From assembly GCA_964035575.1 (NCBI GenBank), contig OZ037918.1:620001-684000 (forward strand): 64,000 nucleotides of DNA, written 5' to 3'. The DNA comes from Rhynchopus sp. YZ270_cl-10 (taxonomy: Eukaryota > Euglenozoa > Diplonemea > Diplonemida > Diplonemidae). The notes below the pieces were generated by a model that searched no databases, was not told where the DNA came from, and worked only from the letters and a program-made list of their open reading frames with translations. Shown in pieces: positions 10,770 to 20,940 of this stretch. How positions within the stretch are numbered: the first letter of the stretch is position 1; every line of letters starts with the position of its first letter. A program made the translations under genes and the position numbers.

Positions 10770-11963
10770 ATGTCAGCTCGATCTCGACCAGGATCTGCGA
10801 CCGCTCCGGTTGACCACAGTGTATCGTACCTTAATGATATCAGGATGGACGCGAAGAGCTCCTGGCGGGTGTTGGATGAGGATGACGAAGAGGCTGGGTT
10901 GATTGTACATCCGGTTCGTCAGACGGGCTCTTCCTCCTCCTCCGCACCAAACAGTTTAGTCGCAGTCGACGCTTTGTATTTGGTCTGGGCAAGCGATGCG
11001 ACGTCAGGAGATTTTGTAAGAACGCATCTATTCGATCAATGGTTATTTCACTCAGAACATACGTGCCCAGGAAGCGCAGCGAGAATGCAGGCTGAAATCG
11101 AAAAGGTAATGTGCGACGACAGTTTGACACCGAAAGCGCATCGTGACCTCCTGATGTTTCTCACCCGCGCGGCAAATGCACGAAGTGCTGCAGACACTGC
11201 GATTCACCAACGTCTGAGAGGGCTAGGCTACGCCACTGCAAAGCACGTTTTAACATTGCAACCCAATGCGCAGCAAACCGTTGTATGCCCGGTTTCAAAC
11301 GGAGATCTCTTAGCATGCACCTATGGGGGAGCAGAGGATCAGGACATAGTATTTTGCGCTATGGTCGTTGAAAGAAAGAGTGGCAAAGTGACACAACGTA
11401 CCTTATCAGAGGCCAAAACCTATGCCTCAAAAAACTGTGATACGGAGCCGCAAGGGTATGTATGGCGGGCAGATTGTAGTGGAGAAGTGGTGTTGATATT
11501 TGGTGTGCCAGAAGGGGGAGGGGAAACGGCATTGACGGTGTTGGTCGTAAAGGCGGGGGTGGGAGAAGAAGTGCCTTCTGCGACCTCGAAATGGGTTTGC
11601 GCGGCGTGTGGGTTTTCTAGACCGGATCCGCTTCAGCCGGTTGCAGGGAGGGTTCCATCTGTTCAATGTCTTGTCTGTGAATACGTCGAAGGGACGCCAC
11701 GAGCAGGTGCAGCACCCCTCACAGGAGAGCCCCCAGGAACCACTCCAGCTGGCTGCGTTTCACCGTTCCCGAGCTTCGAAGACAAAGCTGGTGTGCTCTT
11801 TACGGTTCCACCATACCATACTCACCCTTTAATTAACCGTACCGCTAATGCAGGCGGGTGGACGTTGTCTGTCGATCTATTTGACCGACCCCTTCCAGCA
11901 TTGAACGCCGAGGGTGGAGTAGCAGTGGTGGAAGCTGGGGCACCGGAGGAGATGGTAGGGTAA
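10770..11963 (+). CDS. Unrecognised protein with a W-x-C-x2-C ... C-x2-C motif
   Basis: A single-exon reading frame of 397 residues from the ATG at 10770. An in-frame ATG at 10725 would add a lysine-rich stretch from an A run and is less likely. Trp275, Cys277, Cys280, Cys300 and Cys303 look like a zinc ribbon or a degenerate RanBP2-type finger, though the usual finger asparagine is not obvious. The N-terminus is serine-rich with an acidic patch (DEDDEE). No signal peptide or membrane segment. I do not recognise the family. A short hairpin (GTAGGGT / ACTCTAC) spans the stop codon. Base composition is less GC-rich than the methionine synthase next door. Confidence 0.7.
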   Translation: MSARSRPGSATAPVDHSVSYLNDIRMDAKSSWRVLDEDDEEAGLIVHPVRQTGSSSSSAPNSLVAVDALYLVWASDATSGDFVRTHLFDQWLFHSEHTCPGSAARMQAEIEKVMCDDSLTPKAHRDLLMFLTRAANARSAADTAIHQRLRGLGYATAKHVLTLQPNAQQTVVCPVSNGDLLACTYGGAEDQDIVFCAMVVERKSGKVTQRTLSEAKTYASKNCDTEPQGYVWRADCSGEVVLIFGVPEGGGETALTVLVVKAGVGEEVPSATSKWVCAACGFSRPDPLQPVAGRVPSVQCLVCEYVEGTPRAGAAPLTGEPPGTTPAGCVSPFPSFEDKAGVLFTVPPYHTHPLINRTANAGGWTLSVDLFDRPLPALNAEGGVAVVEAGAPEEMVG

Positions 11964-12544
11964 AAAATGGGTTTAAAACTCTACTTTTTTTTTTTTCATT
12001 TTTTGGGAAAATATGTTCTCAAAAAAGGGATGTTTTTTTTCAAATGGAGGCGAGGAGAAATCCTATGAAGCTGCTCCAAAAAGGGCTGTTGTAATGAAGA
12101 TGAGGCGGAATTATGTCTTTTTCGGTAGTACCTAGAAATTTCTTTTGAGGAATTCTATGAAGGAAAATATGGCTGCTATCTAGAGTGGTCTTATAATCAA
12201 ACAAATTTTTTGGGACAAAAAAAAAAATATTTAGATGTATATTGAGTGCAGGACCAGGACCTAGTCTGAACCTAATGTGATTACTTAGGTGATTGTCAGC
12301 TGTCAGACTCCTTTTTTTTTTTGGGTGCGTTTTGCAACAAAGAAAATAGGGGGGATAATTCTGTTTTTTTTCCTCTCTTTCTCCTTCACTGAAGTAGCGG
12401 ATGGTTGTGTACACACTCCCAGCCTTCCATTTATTTGGATGCTGCTCTCAAATGCGATTACCCGCGAGGGTCCCACCCACCACAACCACCAGCTTCCACC
12501 AGATTAGTATATTAGCCCCCAACACCTCCAAAAACACAACAACA
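11964..12544. other. Spacer between two genes
   Basis: A/T-rich spacer. The last 60 bases before the methionine synthase start contain GATTAG and TATATTAG followed by a C/A-rich leader, which could be trans-splice acceptors. Nothing else is recognised. Confidence 0.5.
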
Positions 12545-14884
12545 ATGTCGCTCCCAACCAGCACCCTTGGCTTCCCCCGTGTCGGAGGGAGGCGTGAGCT
12601 GAAGGCAGCCCTGGAGAAGCACTGGGCAGGCAACCTCAGCGAGGCGGAGCTGCTCTCTGTGCGCGACTCTGTGCTGGCAGAGGCGGTGCGCATCCAGGGC
12701 GGTGCCGGTGTGTCCTGCATTGGGGTGGGCGACTCGACACTCTACGACCACGTGCTGGACTGGAATGTGCGCTTTGGGCTGACGAGCAAGCGCTTTGCAA
12801 GTGCAGGCGCACCGGGCACCCTCGCAAACTACTTCGCCCAGGCAAAGGGGGCAGGGGACTGCACGGCCCTGCAGCTGCTGAAATACTTTGACACGAACTA
12901 CCACATTCTGGTGCCCGAGATTGACGCAGGGGTGGCTGCCGAGGTGGCGAAGCCGTCGCATGCGACCTTCTTTGCCGACTACGTGCACATTGTGAAGCAC
13001 GCACAGCAGGTGGCAGCAGGCCTCCCACAGCAGCCGAAGTGCGTGCCGATTGTGCTCGGCCCGGTTACCTTCGCACACCTGAGCAAGATTGCCGGGACGG
13101 ACACGGCGGAGACGCTGGCAGAGGCGCTGGTGCCCTTGTACGCACGTCTGTTCAAGGAGCTGGAGGCGGCTGGGGGTGTGTCGGACGTGCAGATCCACGA
13201 GCCGTGGCTGGGGACGTCGGGTGCGGACGAGGCGTCGGTCCTGAACACCACAAAGCGCATCCACGAGCAGCTGGCGGCAGCGGCTGCGTCGTGCAGCATC
13301 GCGGTGAACCTGTGTGTGCACCACGAGAGCGTGTCGGAGGCGGTGTACACGACGCTGGTTTCCATTGAGGGGGTGGCGACGGTGACACTGGACCTGTGCC
13401 GCAGCAAGGGGGCGATTGAGGTGCTGCAGAAGGTCGGCTTCCCGAATGCGACGAAGCGCCTTGGGGCGGGGGTGGTGGACGGGCGCAGTGTGTGGGCCAA
13501 CGACGCACACACGCGTTCCCTTCTGGCGCGCGTGCTCTCTGTTGTGCCTGCGTCGCGTGTGGACATTGCTGCGTCGTGCTCTCTGCAGCACGTGCCCTAC
13601 GACGCGTCGGTGGAGACCTTTGTTGTGCACAAGGCAGGGGCTGTCGATGTGGCGGCGTCTGCAGCACTGACAGAGCGCATTGCCTTTGCTGTGCAGAAGG
13701 TGGCGCAGCTTGTGGCCCTGTCGCAGAACCCGCCTGCAGCAAGCGCAACGGCGACGGCAGTGTGGGCCGGGGAGGACAACATCAGTGTGACGTCGGTGGC
13801 GGCAGCAGAGCTGACGCGGAGCAAGGCATACGAGGCACGTCGTGGCAACCAGGTGGACCTCCCTGCCCTGGCCACCAGCACGATCGGGTCCTTCCCGCAG
13901 ACGGACGCGATCCGGCGTGCGCGCCAGCAGCACCGCACCGGGAAGATGGACGCTGCTGCCTACCGCACCTTCATCGAGGGCGTCATCAGTGAGAACGTCG
14001 GCCTCCAGCGCGACCTTGGCCTCGACGTCTTCGTGCACGGCGAGCCTGAGCGTGCGGACATGGTGGAGTACTTTGGGGAGCGCCTGGAGGGGATGGTCAT
14101 CACCCGCCTTGGGTGGGTGCAGTCGTACGGGTCGCGGTGTGTGCGTCCGCCGATCATCTACGCAGACGTGGTGCGGCGTGGGGCGCTGACGGTGGCCGAG
14201 TTTGCACACGCACAGAAGGAGAGCGGGTGCACACCTGTGAAGGGGATGCTGACGGGGCCGGTGACGATTCTGAACTGGTCGTTCTGCAGGACGGACGTGC
14301 CGCGTTCGGAGCAGGCGATGCAGCTGGCGCGTGCAGTGTCGGACGAGATCCGCGACCTGGAGGACGCAGGGTGCCGCATTGTGCAGGTCGACGAGGCGGC
14401 GGTGCGTGAGCGCATGCCGCTCAAGGCGTCCGACAGTGCGACGTACATGCGGTGGGCAGTCGACGCCTTCCGTCTGTGCACTGCGTCGGCACGTCCCGAG
14501 ACCATGGTGGCAACCCATATGTGCTACTCGTCCTTCGACGACGCAACGACGCTCCGTGCGATTGACGAGATGGACGCAGACGTGCTGCTCATTGAGAACT
14601 CGCGTGGCGGCAACACCGTCCTCGGTGCACTGTCCGACTACGGCTATGGCCGTGACATTGGGTTTGGTGTGTACGACGTGCACTCTGCCGAGGTCCCGCA
14701 GGTCGACGTTCTGGTGAAGCGCCTGAGCGAGATTGTCGACACCACACACCTCCCGACCTCGCGTGTGTGGATCAACCCCGACTGCGGGCTGAAGACACGT
14801 CGTTGGGAGGAGGTTACACCCTCCCTCAAGAACATGGTGGAGGCAACACGCATTGTGCGTGCGGAGTGTGCACAGACTTCGTAG
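12545..14884 (+). CDS. metE: Cobalamin-independent methionine synthase
   Basis: Transfers a methyl group from 5-methyltetrahydropteroyl-glutamate to homocysteine, the last step of methionine synthesis, in the cytosol. The 779-residue length fits the family (about 750-770) and the frame is intron-free. The N-terminal half opens LGFPRVGGRRELK, and the catalytic half holds FVHGEPERADMVEYFGE. Zinc ligands are visible as His658 and Cys660 (THMCYSSFDD), Glu684 (LLIENSRGG) and Cys747 (INPDCGLKTRRW). The start at 12545 gives MSLPTSTLGFPRVGG, the usual beginning; an upstream in-frame ATG would add an unrelated leader. Codons are strongly GC-ending. A hairpin follows at 14925-14954. Presence implies methionine can be made without B12. 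Confidence 0.97.
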   Translation: MSLPTSTLGFPRVGGRRELKAALEKHWAGNLSEAELLSVRDSVLAEAVRIQGGAGVSCIGVGDSTLYDHVLDWNVRFGLTSKRFASAGAPGTLANYFAQAKGAGDCTALQLLKYFDTNYHILVPEIDAGVAAEVAKPSHATFFADYVHIVKHAQQVAAGLPQQPKCVPIVLGPVTFAHLSKIAGTDTAETLAEALVPLYARLFKELEAAGGVSDVQIHEPWLGTSGADEASVLNTTKRIHEQLAAAAASCSIAVNLCVHHESVSEAVYTTLVSIEGVATVTLDLCRSKGAIEVLQKVGFPNATKRLGAGVVDGRSVWANDAHTRSLLARVLSVVPASRVDIAASCSLQHVPYDASVETFVVHKAGAVDVAASAALTERIAFAVQKVAQLVALSQNPPAASATATAVWAGEDNISVTSVAAAELTRSKAYEARRGNQVDLPALATSTIGSFPQTDAIRRARQQHRTGKMDAAAYRTFIEGVISENVGLQRDLGLDVFVHGEPERADMVEYFGERLEGMVITRLGWVQSYGSRCVRPPIIYADVVRRGALTVAEFAHAQKESGCTPVKGMLTGPVTILNWSFCRTDVPRSEQAMQLARAVSDEIRDLEDAGCRIVQVDEAAVRERMPLKASDSATYMRWAVDAFRLCTASARPETMVATHMCYSSFDDATTLRAIDEMDADVLLIENSRGGNTVLGALSDYGYGRDIGFGVYDVHSAEVPQVDVLVKRLSEIVDTTHLPTSRVWINPDCGLKTRRWEEVTPSLKNMVEATRIVRAECAQTS

Positions 14885-14924
14885 GTCAATGTATAGGGCT
14901 GTCAGGTTGTTGGGTTTGCTCAGA

Positions 14925-14954
14925 AGCCGGCTCAGTAAAGGAACCGAGTCGGCT
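14925..14954 (+). terminator. 3' hairpin after methionine synthase
   Basis: AGCCGGCTC and GAGTCGGCT pair with one mismatch around a 12-base loop, 40 bases after the stop codon, followed by GATTTTGATTTTTT. Several genes in the window have such a fold just after the stop. It may mark the mRNA 3' end, but that is inference. Confidence 0.4.
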
Positions 14955-15811
14955 GATTTTGATTTTGATTTTTTGTTTGCCTTTTATTAAATTTCCTGTC
15001 GTGGAGGAGTCAGACAGAACTGATGAGATCTGTTTTTTTGTTGCTAATGATTTTTCGCTCAATGTGGGCCCCAGAGATATCACCACACCACGTGTTGTGT
15101 TAAAAACCAACGGTCTGTGCAGTACCCTAGGGGTTGTGTTTTGGAAAAACCTTTCCAAGCCATCACCCCTCTTTGTGCAGCAGGGGGTTTCCTTCTCTGT
15201 CTTTCTTTTTCTTTTCTTCTTGTCCACCTATCACTTTTTTGGCTTTTTTTGCGCTTTATTTGCTTTAAGTTATTTGCTGTTAACTGTCAAGAGGCAGCGT
15301 ACAAAAGACGTTTGTACTTCCACCTTCGCCTTTTGCTTACACACCTTTTGACAAACAGGGTTATTTTCCTCCTTTTTTTCTGTTTCATTTTTTTTCTACA
15401 AACTTGGGGGCTGTGTACATGAGTTGCATTGTGTTACATTTCGTCTTCCACGGTATCTGTTGTTGTTGTTGTTGTTTTTTGCTGTTCTCTAGTTTGCTGC
15501 TTTTGCACACCGACCCAACCCATTCTGCTGCCTGCTTGTTAGCAGCGCGTTGCTTCTCCCTTTCGCTTGAGAGAAGCGGCTGCGACGCTTGACGCTGATG
15601 CGCAGAACAGGGCTAATCGGTGATCCATTCATTTCTTTTTTACTATAACCCACCCAAGGGTAGGCGTGACGCTGACTACACGGTAGTTTTCTTTTTTTTT
15701 GGTAGCCGCGCCACATGGTACTGCCTCTTGCTTAGTGTTGTTGTTGTGCTACTTTGCGGGGTTCCACACTGCGGCTGGGCAGGGGGGGACAGTTTCGTCT
15801 GCAACTCCCAA

Positions 15812-15860
15812 ATGCAACACCCCTGGGTTTGATAACCCCAGAGGCGTTTTGCACTGTCAA
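15812..15860 (+). repeat. Hairpin repeat, type C
   Basis: Carries the family tail CAGAGGCGTTTTGCACT followed by GTCAACTTCA. Other copies are near 50306, 61393 and 63317. This copy replaces the usual loop with an extra perfect stem, CTGGGTT / AACCCCAG. Confidence 0.6.
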
Positions 15861-16056
15861 CTTCACTTTACTCGCTGTCTTTGCGTATGAATAGCAAGGC
15901 ATCAAACGAACCTCCTGCTCCTCTTTATTATCAGCCCCCAAGCCTCCCACCAACGATCCTACTCTACATCACAGGATAATCACCTCTCTCTCTCTCTCCC
16001 CGTTCACACACATATCCCCCTCCCCTCCAAGCAATTCAAAAAAAAAATATTTATTT

Positions 16057-17238
16057 AGGGTAGCACAATTAAAAACCTTGTTTAGTGTCCCACCGCTCCC
16101 CAAAAATCTGTTCGCACGCACGCAAAAAAAAAATAACTAGTCAAAAAAAAATAATTTTTCCCTCACCTATTTTGCCCTCTTTTCAGGCTATTTCCTAACT
16201 CTGGGGCGTTTTGTTGCATTTCTGAGCCAATCCCGGCTTGTGGTGGGGTGAATACGGAAAAATGGACAAAATTTTAGTGACTTAAATTTTCGCAAAATAT
16301 GAACCCATACTCGTAAACAAGGGTCATTTTCAGGAAAATTCGGAAAATTCCGACATTTGGAAGCAATTTTTCCCCTGAAAAAAACAGTGGGTTTTCAGCT
16401 CCAAAACATACCGCGTTTGGAATTTCCGGAATCCGCCCGCAGGTGTGGTGGGGTCACTTTTCCGAAATGGCCAAATTCTTGGTTTTGGTCAAAATCCATG
16501 TAGGGTAAAGAGGGCCAAGGTAAATCCCACAACCAGATTTTCTCTCCCTGATCCTGACGTCTTGAAACATGAAAATGCGCGAAAACACCGGCATTTGCAT
16601 TTTCGGAATCCGTCCGTTCTGTGGTGGGGTCAATTTGCCGAAATGGACAAGTTCTTGGTTTTGGTCAAAACCCGTCAGTGTAAGGTAAAGGGGGCAAGTG
16701 TTTGCCTGTAGAAACTGGTAGGAAACAGGCAGCGCCGCAGGCGCACGGTACCCAACTTTTTATTCTTGTACCTTTTCTCCACTTTCTTTTGATTGCACGA
16801 GCCGATTGCTCTCCACGGTGGGGTCACATGTGTGTCCAAAAACACTCTAAGGTACTATTATTCTGAAATATGAGATTCAATGGTTTCTTAAGGAAATCTT
16901 CATAACGTGAGATCTCTGAAAATCCTCGAAAACGAACCCCGCCGGAGGCGGATTTTTTTTTATACACGTGTGCGCAAAGATGCTTATTTCTTGCTTATTT
17001 CGCACATTTGGGAGCACGGGACCCCAACATTTTTTTTTCTGGTCACTTTTTCCCAGACAGAAGTCCCTACCTACCTTCCCCCTTAGGGCCCTCCGAGACT
17101 TCGTCCGTCCTGACTTCAACCTACCAACCATAAAAATTATTTTTTTTGTAGTTGTGTCCCAATTATTTTTTTTTTTTGGATTTCCAAAAATCTGTTCGCG
17201 CGCAGGACACTAAACAATATTTTTAATTGTGCTACCCT
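16057..17238. mobile_element. 1.18-kb inverted-repeat element
   Basis: AGGGTAGCACAATTAAAAA at 16057 matches TTTTTAATTGTGCTACCCT ending at 17238; the arms continue about 50 bp, through GTTTAGTGTCC and CCAAAAATCTGTTCGC. The interior has two copies of the dispersed core module (TGGTGGGGT...AAATGGAC) and no recognisable transposase. The word CCCCTCCAAGCA occurs at about 16023 and again at about 17250 just outside the two ends. The right end lies 21 bases upstream of the start codon of the next gene. Confidence 0.8.
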
Positions 17239-17259
17239 TATCAAAAATCCCCTCCAAGC

Positions 17260-20200
17260 ATGCGTAGCATAGTGTCACTGTATGGGGAGTGGAAAATGCT
17301 GGAGAAACAGATCGGATGTCTTGCAGAGTATCAGTTCGATGCGCAGGGCCGCACTGCTGCTGAGTGGAAGAAACTGTGGCAAAAGGCTAACGTTACGGAT
17401 GTACTTTCGAATGGCGAACCAGATGCACAGAAGATTGCCGCCCTTCTTATCACCAAGCTCAGGAACCAGGCGGAGGTACAACCCTTCACTCATTTTTTTT
17501 TAGTTTAGTTTTCTGGCATGACCTCTTCGCAACATCTGTGTGTCGTGTAGTTTCTATTCACTTAACTTTTGAGTTGAGTCATTACATGTGGTTGTACTGT
17601 CTGTGTGGCGTTGGGAACCTTGGACCTTTTGGAGGCACGGCGAGTGGTCCAGACTTTTTACACCAATATTTGTTTCATCTTTGTAACATCACCCATTCGC
17701 AACATGAGTGTGTTGGGATTGCAAAGTTGGCATGTGTGTTCCACAACTTGGTTTTTTATTTTGTTGTTTCTAGTGGTGTACATTCATTTTTGGGTGATCT
17801 CTGAATGGTGAGAGAACTTTTTACTAGCTCTCAGCAGCGTCTCACAAGCTCTCACAATAGTATAGGGGGTGGCGAGCTCCTAACAACCCCTGTCCGAAGA
17901 AGTATTAATGTTTCTTGAAAAATCTCTGTGTACTGAGAAAACATATGGGTGTGCCCCAAAACACATTTTTCCCAGTGTCCTCCAGTGTATCCACAACTTT
18001 CTTTTCGCATTTTTTTTGGGGGAAACAATGCATAAGTATCGTTCTTTTGGGGCCGGGAAAAATGGCGTTTTTGACATGTTTTTCATCTACTCCCTATGTT
18101 ATTTTGTTTCTAGTGTTGCACATTTATGTTTCACACAAACAGATCGTGCTGCTAGCGATGCAGGGTCCAAGCATCGATGAGGTATGTGTGTTTGTTTCCC
18201 ATCTCCTTAGTAGTGGAGTCGTGACTCACCATGTGCAGGTTCTGAAGAATATTGTGGAAACTGCGAAAACCTGTGAAATGAAGGTTCCAGCTGGAGCGAA
18301 CGCAGTGCGGTTCGGTAGGGCAGGTTTCGACAAGATCGTGCTGGATACTGTGAAAGAAGTATCAGAGACATGCAACACCAGCAAGGACACGCGGGCCCTG
18401 GTGGTGTCATGTGCATCTGGTGTGGGGAGGACTTACGCCACACAGACGGTGCGGTGGGGTTGCCAGCAGAGGACCGAAGCGAAGGGGTTTGAGGTGGTAT
18501 CTGCATACCTTGGGTTTAGCAGCTTGTCAAGAATTACTTGGGGCGAGGAATACTGCATGAAGGGTGGTGGTTCTGTGGAGGCAGTCGTTCTATGTCGTCT
18601 CCTCATGTGGCTTACTCGCCTTTGTGAGTGCGACAGTATTTCAGAACTGGATTCTGAGGGGACAGCTGTACAGCAACAGGTTGTGATGCCTCGTGTGACG
18701 AAGAAAGCTACCCTCAGTGTACTGGGCCGCGGAATTGATGCCCTGCGGCAGAGCGTAACAGAGTGTTTGATGAACCTAGCAAAAAAAGTCAGAGACGAAG
18801 AAGGGAAGAAGCTGGTTGTCATTGCAGTGGTGGATAAGGGGCAGTTCCTCGATGAGTTTGTTCCAAGGGAGGACGGAAAGAAGGTAGGGGCACGGTTGGC
18901 GCTGCGATGCCTTCGGGAGTTGCAACTGGCAGTGCACGATAACTTAGTGTTGCTTCCAATATGCACTGGGATTGATTCTGCTGTCAGTCTGGCATCAAAG
19001 ACAGAGGGCGAAAACCGTGTCCTTGACAAGGAAGAACAAGTCATCATGTTGCACAACGAGTGGCTGGAGTTCTGTGGTGTCATGGATCGGAAGTCGCTGC
19101 GGCTGACAAAGCAGCAGTTTCAGTGGTTTGCGGCCCTCGCGTGGCCTCGGGCAAGGGGATTCCTCCGCATGCATGTGCAGAAGAAGTACAGTGTTCCGTC
19201 AAGAGCTGGAGTGCTGTGGGAGGAGCGTGATGCTCGAAAGGTGCTCAAGGCTGCTGCGGATAAGCAAACTCTGCCCATTAGCGATGTACCTGCAAACATG
19301 GTTCGTCTTGGTGACGAGGACAAGACACGCCCCATTCTCGACTTTGGCTCCCTCGGTGACCTCATGGATCAGATTGAGCTAGATCCGACTACATTTCGTC
19401 TACCAGAAAGTGTCTCTCTCAAGGACTTGAGGAACGGAAAGTGGAGTACCTTCGAGAAGGTTGTGTTTAATTCACTGGCAATGTTCGCAGGATTGTTTTA
19501 CCACAGGCAACCAGACCCTGATACTTACCTGCCTTCGGAGCCAAGCACCGGCGTCTTACGCACTTGGATGCCAGAAGGCACTGCCAACTTCGTGTCAGTC
19601 GATACCCTAGAACATCCGAAAGAACACCTGCATCCCCTGAATAAGGAGAAGACTGCACTGAGCGAAGATTTTGAAGACCAGCTCTCCATGTTGACGGCCG
19701 AAGGCGACGCTGTGCTGCTTCACTGTGGAGGTGACGCTCCACTTGACTTCATTCTAATGAAGGCGGTGGAGGTGGTGGAAGTGGTGGAAGTAATAAATGT
19801 GGAGGAGATGGAGGTGGACTTTAAAGTAACACGAACGATTGCAGTGAGGTTTGCTGACGCGCAGCACACTGACGAGGATGACACAACTGTGACGAAAGAA
19901 TCGCTTGAGCGAGAGCGAGACGAGATGATGCAGAAGGCATTAGAAGTTCACAAGAGTATAGAGTGCTATGCCGAAGTAAAGCTCGAACCCTTCAAGGATG
20001 ATCACTGTCTGCTGGTGACGAATAAACGTGTGGAGGAAGGCAAGGGGCAAATGAAGTGTATCCTGAATCCTAATACAACTGAGTGGTTACCAATGACCCA
20101 GGTGTTGTTTGGCCCATCTCAGCTTCCCAGCTCAAGTCTGTTGAGATCGCGTCCCATGTGGCCAGCATTCTCTCAACTCTCGGAAATTCCCAGGCACACG

Positions 20201-20281
20201 TGGAGCACACGGCTGCCGCAGACTGGAGCTAGGATGATGAGATATGCACCGGTCTTGCGCAGACTCTGTAAACTCATTTAG
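17260..20281 (+). CDS. Unrecognised protein, possible P-loop NTPase
   Basis: Proposed exons 17260-17475, 18164-18181 (an 18-base microexon) and 18239-20281, all phase 0, giving 758 residues. The last exon is open for 680 residues and is the secure part. The first two are inferred from splice sites (GAG|GTACAA, GATGCAG|GGT, GAG|GTATGT, GTGCAG|GTT). Residues about 135-143 (SCASGVGRT) resemble a Walker A loop with Arg for Lys. LVVIAVVD at about 270-277 resembles Walker B. The C-terminal third is acidic with VEVVEVVEV repeats. I do not recognise the family; trypanosome RHS-like or STAND-type NTPases are possibilities only. Codon use is much less GC-biased than in neighbouring housekeeping genes, and an inverted-repeat element abuts the 5' end. 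Confidence 0.6.
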
Positions 20282-20940
20282 ATGACGAACTCCTCAAGAG
20301 AGGGCCGGTAGGGGTGGTGTCCCATCGCCATCAGACCAAGGAAAAATAAAACGACAGATTGCTTGCAGGGGTGGGGTTTTCGGGGAAACAGGGAAGGGAG
20401 GCCCATTTGAAATTTCGGCGAAGAAACGCGCTAAAATGGGCGTGCCTGGCCGAGCATTTCTTGACCCCCAAAAAGCGGTTTTTTTTTGTGAAAAAAGGCG
20501 CAAAAACTGCGTCACGTTTGGAGGAAAATCACTGGTCGAAACTACAAAAAAAAAGAATTTACTCCCCTCGTTTTATTAATTTAGGGATATGGGCGAGTGA
20601 GGGACAAGCGAAGCACTCACACAAAATGGACTGCGATGTTTCTCCCAGAGTCCAGGGTCCCCCCCCCCAGCAATACACTGTTAAGAGGGCTTTGTATTTC
20701 AAGTCAAATGTTCTTGCTTTGCGTGACCACCTTCTTCTTCATTCCCTTCAAATCCTCCCACAGAGACACACACCCCTCTACACAAACACACACCCCACTA
20801 CAACTAAAAGCCCCTTCTCTCCCTCCCCCTTTTTTTGTAGATCCTCCCCTCCTCTCTCTCTCTCTCTCTTTTATGACATAAAAATCTGTTTTGTTGATTC
20901 TCTCTTCCCCCCTCTTCTTCCCGCTTCTCTTTTAAGAAAA
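20282..20940. other. Spacer upstream of the F-box gene
   Basis: Contains GGGGTGGGGTTTTCGGGGAAAC-type sequence partly resembling the dispersed elements, then a pyrimidine-rich tract (about 20800-20935) ending TTTTAAG five bases before the start codon, a plausible trans-splice acceptor. No gene seen. Confidence 0.5.

Larger units (their letters stand above)
14885..16056. other. Spacer with a type C hairpin
   Basis: T-rich spacer with no recognised gene. Holds a GTT run (about 15460), a short fold GCTTCTC / GAGAAGC near 15551, and a type C repeat at 15812-15860 (TGCAACACC, inner CTGGGTT TGAT AACCCCAG, then GGCGTTTTGCACT). Confidence 0.5.

Noticed and set aside
12512-14749. A 745-codon minus-strand frame opposite methionine synthase
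   Set aside because: Antisense reading of a GC-ending codon pattern; histidine/arginine/cysteine-rich and without homology, while the + strand has all the family motifs.
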